Source: Flavobacteriaceae bacterium UBA7302 (lineage in GTDB: Bacteria; Bacteroidota; Bacteroidia; Flavobacteriales; Flavobacteriaceae). Taken from it: a stretch of DNA of 64,000 nucleotides. Shown piece after piece: positions 44,465 to 53,019 of the stretch. Positions within the stretch are counted from its first letter, which is position 1. Every line of letters starts with the position of its first letter. The stretch is from NCBI GenBank assembly GCA_002471825.1, contig DKQS01000007.1, positions 310,001 to 374,000 on the forward strand, given 5' to 3'. The position numbers and the translations under genes were made by a program. The notes below the pieces were generated by a model. It was not told where the DNA came from, made no database searches, and saw nothing but the letters and a program-made list of their open reading frames with translations.

Positions 44465-45007
44465 TTAGTCTAGAATATTGGTGGGTAATCCATCAATACT
44501 GGTCTGATTTTTTTCAGTCCAATATTCTCTGATTCCTTCTTCACCTTTTCCAGCAGCCCACTCATTCAATTCTTCGCGCTCTCCCTTGTATTCGAAAAAC
44601 GGAATTGACATACCACAAGAAGTTTGAGCTGTTTCTAGTTCAATGTCAAAAATTTGACGGGTTCCAGGAAGTATGGTGAAATATTGAGCGACTTCTTCCC
44701 AGTTGGAATCGCTAGGTTTGATCTCTTTCCCTTTTCCGTACAAACGCAAAATGTTTGGAGCTCCCTCAAATGAACAAAACATAATGGTGATTCTATTTTT
44801 CGCCAATAAATGTGCCGCAGTTTCATTTCCACTCCCTGTCACATTTAACCATAAAAGGCGATTTTCACCAACTACTTTAAAAGAATCCATCCCTTTTGGA
44901 GAAAGGTTGATTCGACCATCTTCAGCGGCTGTAGCTACAAAGAAGATTTTTTGATTTTCAATAAACTTTTGAAGTCTTGGTGTGAGTTTGTTGTAGAATT
45001 TAGCCAT
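44465..45007 (-). CDS. Pyridoxamine 5'-phosphate oxidase-family (split-barrel flavin-binding) protein
   Basis: Protein of 180 aa with the split-barrel FMN-binding fold: FFVATAAEDGRINLSPKGMDSFKV at the start and an N-T-A-type block later. It is in the general stress-protein branch, not PdxH. It follows the LytTR regulator after 3 bp and closes the four-gene operon, so it may be part of that system's response. Confidence 0.82.
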   Translation of the reverse strand: MAKFYNKLTPRLQKFIENQKIFFVATAAEDGRINLSPKGMDSFKVVGENRLLWLNVTGSGNETAAHLLAKNRITIMFCSFEGAPNILRLYGKGKEIKPSDSNWEEVAQYFTILPGTRQIFDIELETAQTSCGMSIPFFEYKGEREELNEWAAGKGEEGIREYWTEKNQTSIDGLPTNILD

Positions 45008-45010
45008 GCT

Positions 45011-45679
45011 TTAAGAATTAAACCGTTGAAGAAAATCTTTTTTAAACTTTTGTCCCAAAGGTAATCTCTTTGTTCCAATTACCACAGTATTTCCCTCTAC
45101 AAACTGAATTTGCTGCGTGTTCACCACATAGGATTTATGAGTTTGAACGAAGTTAGATGCAGGCAACTCTTCTACAATCTTCTTTAAGGTCTTATAGGTG
45201 ACAAGAGTTTTATCGACAAGATGTACCTTAACATAATCTCCCAAACCTTCCAGATAATGAATTTCGGAAGTTTTGATTTGATGAAGCTTTTTATCAGCTT
45301 TTATAACAATACTGTCAATTGGCCTGTCACTTTGTAATTTCACCTTAGATATAGCTTGAACAAACCGTTCAAAGGAGAAAGGTTTTAATAAATAATCTAC
45401 GGCGTTTAATTCGAATCCTTCAACAGCATGTTCGGAATAAGCCGTGGTGAAAATGACTTTTGGAGCACGTTGCAGCGATTTATAAAAGGAGATTCCCGTG
45501 AGGTGCGGCATATTGATATCCAAGAACATAAGATCAATTGAATTTGCAGCCAAAAACTCCATAGCCTCAATGGCGTTGTTGCAGATCCCGCATAACTCTA
45601 AATGTGGTATCCTGCCTACAAATGTTTTTAGTAGATCTTGGGAAGAAGGTTCGTCGTCAATGATTAAGCATCGGATCAT
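45011..45679 (-). CDS. LytTR-family response regulator
   Basis: Protein of 222 aa: receiver domain with Asp9/Asp8-region acidic pair (IIDDE) and phosphoacceptor Asp54 (MFLDINMP), and a C-terminal LytTR DNA-binding domain (about residues 120-220) of the beta type with HYLEGLGDYVKVHL. Cotranscribed with the LytS-type kinase upstream (next base). Such pairs often control cell-surface or transport genes; target unknown. Confidence 0.93.
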   Translation of the reverse strand: MIRCLIIDDEPSSQDLLKTFVGRIPHLELCGICNNAIEAMEFLAANSIDLMFLDINMPHLTGISFYKSLQRAPKVIFTTAYSEHAVEGFELNAVDYLLKPFSFERFVQAISKVKLQSDRPIDSIVIKADKKLHQIKTSEIHYLEGLGDYVKVHLVDKTLVTYKTLKKIVEELPASNFVQTHKSYVVNTQQIQFVEGNTVVIGTKRLPLGQKFKKDFLQRFNS

Positions 45680-46726
45680 TTACAATAGATTTATTTGCAA
45701 GGAGACTTTGTACACATCACCATCAATGGAGCTTTTTAATTCATGGTTGTTTTGATAAATCAAATTCAAATTCTTTTGAATGTTATCCAAACCAATTCCG
45801 CTTTTATTTTTATCGGTTGTTGGAACAGTCTTAAAGTTATTGGAAACTTCAAAATTTAAAACGCCATTCGATTCTTTTAGACGGATATCCACAAACGGAT
45901 TTGAAATTCCGCTTTTGAGTCCGTGTTTGAAACTATTTTCGATCAAAGGCAACAGCAACATCGGGTATATTTTTGCTGCCACTGACACATCATGTTGAAA
46001 ACTAACTTTTGAATCCTTTACCTGTCTGTTTTTTTCAAAGGCAATATAGTTTTTGATCAAATCAACTTCTTTTTCCAGGGGGATTTTGTCTACCTCAGTA
46101 TCATAAATTACATACCTTAAAATATCCGAAAGCTGCAAAATAGCTTTTTCTACATCCTCTTTTTTATTGACTGCAAGAGAGTAAATCACATTGAGGGAGT
46201 TGAACAAAAAATGAGGGTTGATTTGACCTTTTAAGTAATATAATTGTTGCTCTATTTGTTCTTTTTCCTTTTGTAATATTTGATTTTCCATTTGATTCAA
46301 GTACACCCAATCTTCACCTAGCTTAATCAAGGACGAAAGCACAAAAACAATGAAAAAAATAAAGAATATCTCTACGGTGTTGTGATATGAGATAAAGTAG
46401 TAATCGGGTAAAAAGGTGTTTGCGACAAACTCGAAAAACAAAGGGTTTACTGAAGCAAAAACGACCAGGTTTAGTAAAAAGCAGAAAGCGAATAATAGAT
46501 ATCGCTCTCTTTTTAAAAACCTAGGAAAAAGCACATACAAGTTTATGGAAATAGGAATGATCAGCGTTATTACAAAACAAATGGTATAGTAATAATCAAT
46601 TATTTCTGGTGTTTTCCTTCCCGAAAAAAGGAAAATCAAAGCCAAAATTGTAACCGCTTTCAAAAAAGTATTGAATACAAATCTATTTCGATTATTGGCT
46701 TTCAAATAGGTTTCTTTATTCAACAT
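45680..46726 (-). CDS. LytS-type sensor histidine kinase
   Basis: Membrane kinase of 348 aa. Four transmembrane helices occupy about residues 22-36, 50-67, 77-93 and 117-133, then a coiled-coil linker (about 145-165), the phospho-His172 in INPHFLFNSLN, and an HATPase with N box and G motifs (SGIGLDNIQKNL). The type has no periplasmic sensing domain. It overlaps the upstream lipoprotein gene by 11 bp and its stop abuts the regulator start. Confidence 0.93.
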   Translation of the reverse strand: MLNKETYLKANNRNRFVFNTFLKAVTILALIFLFSGRKTPEIIDYYYTICFVITLIIPISINLYVLFPRFLKRERYLLFAFCFLLNLVVFASVNPLFFEFVANTFLPDYYFISYHNTVEIFFIFFIVFVLSSLIKLGEDWVYLNQMENQILQKEKEQIEQQLYYLKGQINPHFLFNSLNVIYSLAVNKKEDVEKAILQLSDILRYVIYDTEVDKIPLEKEVDLIKNYIAFEKNRQVKDSKVSFQHDVSVAAKIYPMLLLPLIENSFKHGLKSGISNPFVDIRLKESNGVLNFEVSNNFKTVPTTDKNKSGIGLDNIQKNLNLIYQNNHELKSSIDGDVYKVSLQINLL

Positions 46727-47375
46727 CAGTTGCTCTTGTTAAGGTGTATTTTGTGTCCGTTTTCCATTTTTCCTCATCGTTAGAACCAATGTATTTTTCG
46801 ATAAATTTCTCTAAATCTTCAGATGATGCCGACAATAGATATTTGTCCTTAAGAAGCCCGATTTTATGATGTTGGATTTTAATCTTTTTTTGCTCAAACA
46901 GCGCTTCAATTTTATCTTCATCAAGCCAACGAATACTCAGTCTTCCTTCCTTATCTATTTCGTATTTAACCAGACTGTGGGTGTAAATAGTATGCTTTTC
47001 CAGTAGGACATCAACATCATCTTGGTTTTCAAATGGGAAAAAATTCAGGAAGCTTTCACCCTTAATTTTAAAAGGCGTCACGATATAATTTGTTTCCTTC
47101 CCCTTGTATTCTCTGGTGATGTAGTAACTTTCTTTGTAGGCCTTGTACATTTTTTTCTCGGACTCTTCAATCTTATTGGTTGTGGAGTCTTTTTCCATCA
47201 TAGATTCGACGGAAACAATTTGCCATCGCCCTTTGCTTTTATCGGTCCAATTCCCAATCAATCGTTTATCAAAGGATATTGATTTAGCGGTGTAAAAGGG
47301 ATTCAATGATTTAACAACACAAGAGCTAAGAATTAAAATGCAAATCGCAACAAAACTAAATTTTCTAATTTTCAT
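46716..47375 (-). CDS. Lipoprotein heading the LytS/LytTR operon
   Basis: Lipoprotein of 219 aa: lipobox LSSC, about residues 15-18 from the chosen ATG at 47375. The exported part has no family I recognise; it contains the motif FDKRLIGNWTD typical of lipocalin-like exported proteins. Because it overlaps the sensor kinase by 11 bp, it is a good candidate for an accessory sensing or output component. A TAAATTTG box lies 7-14 bp upstream. Confidence 0.72.
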   Translation of the reverse strand: MKIRKFSFVAICILILSSCVVKSLNPFYTAKSISFDKRLIGNWTDKSKGRWQIVSVESMMEKDSTTNKIEESEKKMYKAYKESYYITREYKGKETNYIVTPFKIKGESFLNFFPFENQDDVDVLLEKHTIYTHSLVKYEIDKEGRLSIRWLDEDKIEALFEQKKIKIQHHKIGLLKDKYLLSASSEDLEKFIEKYIGSNDEEKWKTDTKYTLTRATDVE

Positions 47376-47381
47376 AAGTAT

Positions 47382-47389
47382 CAAATTTA
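47382..47389 (-). promoter_or_regulatory. Bacteroidota -7 promoter element for the lipoprotein-LytS-LytTR operon
   Basis: Minus strand reads TAAATTTG (TAnnTTTG), 6 bp before the start at 47375. Confidence 0.45.
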
Positions 47390-47537
47390 AAATTATTAGC
47401 CACAAATGAAGAACGGTTGACCACCATATCCTAAGATTTTAGACGAACACGGCCTTTTTCTCGACAAACACCAATTTTAGAATAATTTGACCATAGAACA
47501 AATGGGAATTAGTACATTAGTTTTTCAAATTCATTTT

Positions 47538-49013
47538 ATGGAATACGGTTTTCTATCCATTTTACCACCTGTTGTGGCTATCATCCTCGCTTTAAGAACC
47601 AAGCAGGTTTACATCGCTTTGTTATTCGGAATTTGGTTTGCCTGGTTGATAATGAATAGCTGGAATCCCCTTCAAGGAACCTTGGCAATGATCGAAGCTT
47701 TGGTCAATGTTTTTGAATCCAAAGGAAACACCCGAACGATCATGTTTAGTGCACTTGTGGGCGCCCTATTGTTGTTCATTCAGTACTCCAGAGGAGTCGA
47801 AGGGTTTATCTTGTTATTGAATAGAAGACTAGAAAAATTGGAGTCCAAAAAATCTGGATATAGTCGAGTGATGGTTCAGGTATTGGCAACGCTAACAGGC
47901 ATATTATTATTCGTTGAAACGAGCATCAGTTCACTAACCGTTGGTACTCTGTACAGACCGGTTTTTGATAAATTAAAGATTCCGAGGGAGAAACTCGCTT
48001 ATATTGCCGATTCTAGCTCCGCTCCGTCTTCCATTTTAATCCCGTTCAATGCCTGGGGAGCTTTTATCATGGGCCTTCTGTTAACGCACGGAATTGACAA
48101 ACCGTTTTCGGTGATGATTTCTTCCATCGCTTATAATTTTTATCCACTGCTAGCCATCGCTTTGGTGTTTTTTGTGGTGTTATCGAAGAAAGACTTTGGA
48201 GCCATGGAAATGGCTGAAAAAAGAACTCGGGAAACAGGAGCCTTAATGAATCCGAATGCCAAACCCATGGTTTCTGATGAGGTGACATCTTATCCGCCAA
48301 AAGAGGGAATTCCAGCAAGGGCATACAATATGATTGTTCCGCTTTTAACCATGGTTTTGATGATGCCAATCAACTTGATTTATACCGGTTGGGACAACGT
48401 GAAAGAATCTACCTCTTTTCTCAACCATGTTTCATTAGCGATTGGTGAGGGATCGGGCTCTTCCTCTGTTTTGTATGCGGTGATTACGGCAATTTTGGTG
48501 GCTTTTGTCATGTATTTGATTCAAGGGATTTTAAAACCCAAAGAAGCGATTGATTTGACTTTAAAAGGAATTAGTGAATTGATGCCATTGGCGTTATTGA
48601 TGTTGTTGGCATTCGCCATTGGGGATGCCTGTAAAGCATTAGAAACCGGTCAGTATGTGGCCAACGTTACCAAGGATTGGTTGACCCCAGAATTGCTTCC
48701 GGCAGTTGTATTTGTCATAAGTTCATTTATTGCTTTTTCCACAGGAACCTCTTGGGGAACATTTGCCATTATGTTGGCCATATCCATTCCAATGGCAACC
48801 ATTAATGAGGCTAACTTGACAATTGTAGTGGCAGCTACTCTAGGCGGCGGAATCTTTGGAGATCACTGTTCGCCGATTTCAGATACTTCCATCATTTCAT
48901 CTATGGCCTCTGCAAGTGATCATATTGATCATGTGAAAACGCAGTTGCCCTATGCTCTTTTTGGAGGAATTATCACAACAGTTCTTTATTTGATTATCGG
49001 ATTCTTAGGGTAG
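47538..49013 (+). CDS. NhaC-family Na+/H+ antiporter
   Basis: Membrane protein of 491 aa with about 12 helices. The signature FSTGTSWGTFAIM, the GGGIFGDHCSPISDTS block and the SSMASASDHIDHVKTQLPYAL tail are diagnostic of NhaC-type antiporters. The frame is open from a TTG at 47487 but the ATG at 47538 matches the family N-terminus better and is followed by the first helix. Exchanges Na+ for H+, expected for a marine or halotolerant cell. It ends one base before the convergent gene. Confidence 0.86.
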   Translation: MEYGFLSILPPVVAIILALRTKQVYIALLFGIWFAWLIMNSWNPLQGTLAMIEALVNVFESKGNTRTIMFSALVGALLLFIQYSRGVEGFILLLNRRLEKLESKKSGYSRVMVQVLATLTGILLFVETSISSLTVGTLYRPVFDKLKIPREKLAYIADSSSAPSSILIPFNAWGAFIMGLLLTHGIDKPFSVMISSIAYNFYPLLAIALVFFVVLSKKDFGAMEMAEKRTRETGALMNPNAKPMVSDEVTSYPPKEGIPARAYNMIVPLLTMVLMMPINLIYTGWDNVKESTSFLNHVSLAIGEGSGSSSVLYAVITAILVAFVMYLIQGILKPKEAIDLTLKGISELMPLALLMLLAFAIGDACKALETGQYVANVTKDWLTPELLPAVVFVISSFIAFSTGTSWGTFAIMLAISIPMATINEANLTIVVAATLGGGIFGDHCSPISDTSIISSMASASDHIDHVKTQLPYALFGGIITTVLYLIIGFLG

Positions 49014-49014
49014 C

Positions 49015-49410
49015 CTATTTGGCAAGCATTCCTTTTTTACCCAATGATTTAATCATTCGCAATGCCCTTTCCTTAATGCTGTTCGCTTTGAAGGTGAAGG
49101 TTTTTTCATGCAGTTGGTTTCCCTCAAAGAAAGTAACTTGAAAACGATTGTCTAAGGCAAACAAATCAGGCTGAATGAATTCGACCTTCGCAAAAGAATT
49201 AGCGGGTAACACATCGAGTCGTTTGCGGAGTAAGGAAGTTTTCTTGGTGTCCGAGAACCCTTGAGAAACAATGACGAGCATTTCTAGGTCTACCTCTTTT
49301 TTGTTGATGAGGTACACATTCCAATCGTCCATTTTGTAAATCTCGTTGTATTCTAAAACGATGGCAAGTTCAATACCACTAACCTCGGGTATGTGAATGT
49401 CTTTTTTCAG
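49015..49410 (-). CDS. Hypothetical protein downstream of pheS, probable CTG start
   Basis: From the ATG at 49332 the product would be 105 aa, but the frame is open further upstream and codes for a protein-like N-terminus (KKDIHIPEVSGIELAIVL) with no ATG, GTG or TTG at its head. The first codon that fits is CTG at 49410, two bases from the pheS stop, giving 131 aa. I recall similarly placed proteins in other Bacteroidota starting at this position with ATG. Function unknown; likely co-transcribed with pheS. Confidence 0.65.
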   Translation of the reverse strand: MKKDIHIPEVSGIELAIVLEYNEIYKMDDWNVYLINKKEVDLEMLVIVSQGFSDTKKTSLLRKRLDVLPANSFAKVEFIQPDLFALDNRFQVTFFEGNQLHEKTFTFKANSIKERALRMIKSLGKKGMLAK

Positions 49411-49412
49411 AA

Positions 49413-50444
49413 CTAAAGGGCCGATTTAAACTGCTCTAAGAAACGCACATCGTTTTCATAGAACTTTCTGATATCCGGAATTTGATATAACAACATGGCA
49501 ATTCGTTCGATACCCATTCCGAAGGCATATCCAGAATATTTGGTTGGATCAATATTACAGTTCTTTAAAACATTAGGATCAACCATTCCGCAACCCATAA
49601 TTTCCAACCAACCGGTTCCCTTGGTGATACGATAATCTGTTTCTGTTTCTAGTCCCCAATAAATATCTACCTCGGCACTTGGCTCCGTAAAAGGGAAGTA
49701 AGAAGGTCTCAAGCGAATCTTCGACTTACCAAACATCTCTTTGGTAAAGAACAATAAGGTCTGCTTTAAATCAGCAAAAGAAACATCCGTATCTACATAC
49801 AAACCTTCAATTTGGTGGAAAATACAATGTGAACGTGCTGAAATATCTTCATTCCTAAAAACACGACCTGGAGAAATGGTACGAATGGGTGGTTCGTTGT
49901 TTTCCATGTAGCGCACTTGAACCGATGAGGTGTGTGTGCGTAACAAAACATTGTCCTTAGCTTCATCAGATTTTTCGATGAAGAAAGTATCCTGCATATC
50001 TCTCGCCGGATGGTATTCTGGCAAGTTCAACGCAGTAAAATTGTGCCAATCGTCTTCAATTTCTGGCCCTTCTGAAATGGTGAACCCAATACGATTGAAT
50101 ACATCGATAATTTTATTCTTAACAATTGAAATTGGGTGACGTGCCCCAAGAGCGATAGGCTCTCCTGGCCTGGTTAAGTCCCCATATTTTTGTTCCGATA
50201 AGGATTGATCTTCTAAATTACTTTGTAACGATTTTACTTTTTCCTCAGCATTTTTCTTCAATTGATTCAAGGCTTGCCCAAATTCCTTGCGTTGTGAAGG
50301 ATCAACATTCTTGAATTCAGAAAACAAGGATTTCAAAATTCCTTTGCTTCCTAAGTACTCAATACGGAAGGATTCTACTTCCTCTTTGGTGCTTGCCGTA
50401 AAAGTGTCAACATTCTGTAAAAGCTCTTCTACTTTGTCTAACAT
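49413..50444 (-). CDS. pheS: Phenylalanyl-tRNA synthetase alpha subunit
   Basis: Class II synthetase alpha subunit of 343 aa; forms alpha2beta2 with PheT, which is not in the window. The N-terminal coiled coil (about 1-85) binds tRNA-Phe, and the catalytic core shows the class II motif 2 region HCIFHQIEGL, the Phe-specific FTEPSAEVD and the motif 3 GMGIERIAML. A TAAATTTG box lies 20-27 bp upstream. Confidence 0.97.
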   Translation of the reverse strand: MLDKVEELLQNVDTFTASTKEEVESFRIEYLGSKGILKSLFSEFKNVDPSQRKEFGQALNQLKKNAEEKVKSLQSNLEDQSLSEQKYGDLTRPGEPIALGARHPISIVKNKIIDVFNRIGFTISEGPEIEDDWHNFTALNLPEYHPARDMQDTFFIEKSDEAKDNVLLRTHTSSVQVRYMENNEPPIRTISPGRVFRNEDISARSHCIFHQIEGLYVDTDVSFADLKQTLLFFTKEMFGKSKIRLRPSYFPFTEPSAEVDIYWGLETETDYRITKGTGWLEIMGCGMVDPNVLKNCNIDPTKYSGYAFGMGIERIAMLLYQIPDIRKFYENDVRFLEQFKSAL

Positions 50445-50463
50445 TTCTGTAAAAATTGAGCTA

Positions 50464-50471
50464 CAAATTTA
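50464..50471 (-). promoter_or_regulatory. Bacteroidota -7 promoter element for pheS
   Basis: Minus strand reads TAAATTTG, 19 bp upstream of the pheS ATG. Confidence 0.45.
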
Positions 50472-50575
50472 AACTATTTGACCCTTTTTTTACGGTGTTT
50501 CTTGTCTGAATACGTCAAGTCTAACGAAATCGATTGAAAACAAGGGTTTTGAGCAAATTATTTTTTTATTTTGAA

Positions 50576-50604
50576 TTTGTCATATTGAAAAATAATTATC
50601 TTTG
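50576..50604 (+). promoter_or_regulatory. Bacteroidota promoter for gdhA
   Basis: TTTG at 50576-50579, 17-bp spacer, TATCTTTG at 50597-50604; both elements and spacing fit the consensus. The gdhA start follows 34 bp downstream. Confidence 0.75.
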
Positions 50605-50638
50605 CATGACCAAAAAATTATATAATTCATAAAAAAAC

Positions 50639-51994
50639 ATGGATAAAAATATTGAAATGAAAATTGAAGGCTTCATGGACCTCGTTAGAGAACGCAACGG
50701 TCACGAGCCAGAATTCTTACAGGCTGTTCAAGAAGTAGCAGAAACTGTAATCCCTTACATCGTTCAACATGATATCTATCATGGGAAGAATATTTTATTG
50801 CGAATGGTAGAGCCAGAGCGATTGATTTCGTTTCGTGTTTCATGGGTTGATGATAATGGAGAAATCCAGGTAAACAGAGGGTATAGAGTTCAAATGAATT
50901 CGGCAATCGGACCTTACAAAGGTGGTTTGCGTTTTCACCCTTCGGTAAATGCGAGCATTTTAAAGTTCTTAGCCTTCGAGCAAGTATTTAAAAACTCATT
51001 AACTACACTTCCAATGGGAGGTGGTAAAGGTGGTTCTGATTTTGATCCGAAAGGAAAATCAGACAATGAAATCATGCGTTTTTGCCATGCTTTTATGACT
51101 GAATTATACAGACACATTGGACACAATACAGACGTTCCTGCCGGAGATATCGGAGTTGGAGCCAGAGAGATTGGATTCATGTTTGGGATGTATAAAAAAT
51201 TAAACAACACTTTTACTGGTGTTTTAACAGGTAAAGGTCAGTCTTGGGGTGGGTCTTTGATCAGACCTGAAGCAACGGGTTACGGTAACGTATACTTTGC
51301 TGAGAATATGTTAAAAACTCGAGGTGATTCTTTTGAAGGAAAAACCGTAGTTGTTTCTGGATCAGGTAACGTGGCTCAATACGCTGCTGAAAAATCCATC
51401 CAGCTAGGAGCGAAAGTGGTTACTTTCTCAGACTCATCAGGATATATTTATGACGAAGAAGGAATCGATAACGAAAAGCTTGCTTTCGTCATGGAACTTA
51501 AAAACGTGAAGCGAGGTAGAATTCATGAATATGTAAAACAGTATCCGAACGCTAAATTCTTCAAGGGCGAAAGACCTTGGGGAGTTAAGTGTGATATCGC
51601 CCTTCCATGTGCTACTCAAAACGAGTTAAATGGTGAAGAGGCAAAAACGTTGATTGCCAATGGTTGTATTTGCGTGAGTGAAGGAGCCAACATGCCTTCT
51701 ACTCCAGAAGCCATCCACGAGTTCATCAATGCGAAAATTTTATTCGCGCCAGGTAAAGCTTCCAATGCAGGAGGTGTTGCTACCTCTGGATTGGAAATGA
51801 GTCAGAACTCATTGCGTATGAGCTGGACCAGAAAAGAGGTGGATGCTCGTTTGAAGGAAATCATGAGCAACATTCATGACTCGTGTACGCAATATGGAAA
51901 AGACGAAGACGGATTTGTAGATTATGTGAAAGGAGCCAATATTGCAGGTTTTGTGAAAGTTGCAGATGCAATGTTAGCACAAGGTGTAATCTAG
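50639..51994 (+). CDS. gdhA: Glutamate dehydrogenase (probably NADP-dependent)
   Basis: Hexameric enzyme of 451 aa that aminates 2-oxoglutarate to glutamate. The catalytic Lys130 is in PMGGGKGGSD, the Asp in VPAGDIGVG, and the coenzyme motif is GSGNVA near residue 241. Length and the N-terminal extension fit the small-type biosynthetic (NADP) class, although the coenzyme cannot be proven from sequence. Flanked by a strong promoter and a terminator. Confidence 0.95.
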   Translation: MDKNIEMKIEGFMDLVRERNGHEPEFLQAVQEVAETVIPYIVQHDIYHGKNILLRMVEPERLISFRVSWVDDNGEIQVNRGYRVQMNSAIGPYKGGLRFHPSVNASILKFLAFEQVFKNSLTTLPMGGGKGGSDFDPKGKSDNEIMRFCHAFMTELYRHIGHNTDVPAGDIGVGAREIGFMFGMYKKLNNTFTGVLTGKGQSWGGSLIRPEATGYGNVYFAENMLKTRGDSFEGKTVVVSGSGNVAQYAAEKSIQLGAKVVTFSDSSGYIYDEEGIDNEKLAFVMELKNVKRGRIHEYVKQYPNAKFFKGERPWGVKCDIALPCATQNELNGEEAKTLIANGCICVSEGANMPSTPEAIHEFINAKILFAPGKASNAGGVATSGLEMSQNSLRMSWTRKEVDARLKEIMSNIHDSCTQYGKDEDGFVDYVKGANIAGFVKVADAMLAQGVI

Positions 51995-52018
51995 ACTTTT
52001 TTAAATCAAACATAGACG

Positions 52019-52050
52019 AAGCGTATCATTTTTTTGATACGCTTTTTTTA
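52019..52050 (+). terminator. Rho-independent terminator after gdhA
   Basis: AAGCGTATCA (52019-52028) pairs with TGATACGCTT (52035-52044), followed by a T-rich run. The next gene starts 12 bp later. Confidence 0.85.
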
Positions 52051-52061
52051 TTTTTATAGAT

Positions 52062-52904
52062 ATGAAAACAATCAAGAACAAATTATTAGAAGGCATTCAC
52101 GGCAAAACCATTTTGACGGATGTATTTTTTAATGAAGATCAAACTCCCAAACCGGTGGTGATTTTTTGCCACGGATACAAAGGTTTTAAAGATTGGGGAG
52201 CATGGAATCTTATGGCAGAGGCTTTTGCAAACCAAGGCTTGTTTTTGATCAAGTTTAATTTTTCTCACAATGGAGGTACCGCCGAACAACCCATTGATTT
52301 TCCAGATTTGGAAGCCTTTGGGAATAATAATTATATCAAGGAATTGGACGATTTGAAAACGGTTATTAATTGGATTCATGAATCCGAAGAATTTCAAGCT
52401 GAGGTCGATTTGAATTCTTTGACCTTAATTGGTCATAGTCGTGGTGGTGGTATTGTGCTCCTGAAATCAAATGAAGACAAGCGAGTTACCAAAGTTATTA
52501 CCTTAGCTTCTGTCTGCGATTTTGCCAAAAGAACAGCTACCATTGGAGATTTGGAAGAGTGGCGAAAAGAGGGTGTAAAATATGTGGTTAACGGTCGAAC
52601 CAAACAGAACATGCCTCATTATTATCAGTTCTATGAGAACTTTATGGAAAACCAAGATCGATTGAATGTTCAAAAGGCCACTAGGGATCTTGACATCCCG
52701 CATTTGATTATTCACGGAGATGCAGATACTTCGGTAAAGATAAATGAGGCGGAAGCATTGAAAGAATGGAACCCGCGTGCTGCGTATGAAATTATTCCAG
52801 GAGCCGATCACGTGTTTAATGTAAAACACCCTTGGAACGAAAAAACCATGTCGGAAAACATGGTTAAGGTTGTAGATAAATCGGTAAAATTTATAAAAAA
52901 CTAG
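52062..52904 (+). CDS. Alpha/beta hydrolase (dienelactone-hydrolase-like)
   Basis: Soluble hydrolase of 280 aa. Oxyanion region FCHGYKGFKDWG (residues 35-46), nucleophile Ser126 in GHSRGGG, Asp in HGDADTSV (about 233) and His in GADHVFN (about 269) complete the triad. No signal peptide. Substrate not predictable. It lies just after the gdhA terminator and is followed by a tRNA gene on the other strand. Confidence 0.87.
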   Translation: MKTIKNKLLEGIHGKTILTDVFFNEDQTPKPVVIFCHGYKGFKDWGAWNLMAEAFANQGLFLIKFNFSHNGGTAEQPIDFPDLEAFGNNNYIKELDDLKTVINWIHESEEFQAEVDLNSLTLIGHSRGGGIVLLKSNEDKRVTKVITLASVCDFAKRTATIGDLEEWRKEGVKYVVNGRTKQNMPHYYQFYENFMENQDRLNVQKATRDLDIPHLIIHGDADTSVKINEAEALKEWNPRAAYEIIPGADHVFNVKHPWNEKTMSENMVKVVDKSVKFIKN

Positions 52905-52978
52905 TGGAGCATATCGGATTCGAACCGATGGCCTCTACGCTGCCAGCGTAGCGCTCTAGCCAACTGAGCTAATGCCCC
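52905..52978 (-). tRNA. tRNA-Ala(GGC)
   Basis: A 74-nt cloverleaf on the minus strand. Acceptor GGGGCAT pairs with ATGCTCC with a G3:U70 wobble, the alanine identity element. The anticodon loop CTGGCAG gives anticodon GGC, and the T-loop GGTTCGAATCC is intact. CCA is not encoded. Discriminator base is A. Confidence 0.95.
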
Positions 52979-53019
52979 ATTTAGAGATGATAAAAGTACA
53001 CTTTTTTTAATTGCCATCA

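Noticed and set aside
52905..52978. tRNA as an integration (att) site for the polyketide genes
   Set aside because: There is no duplicated tRNA 3' end, integrase, or composition break that I can see; the cluster genes run directly from chromosomal dinB.
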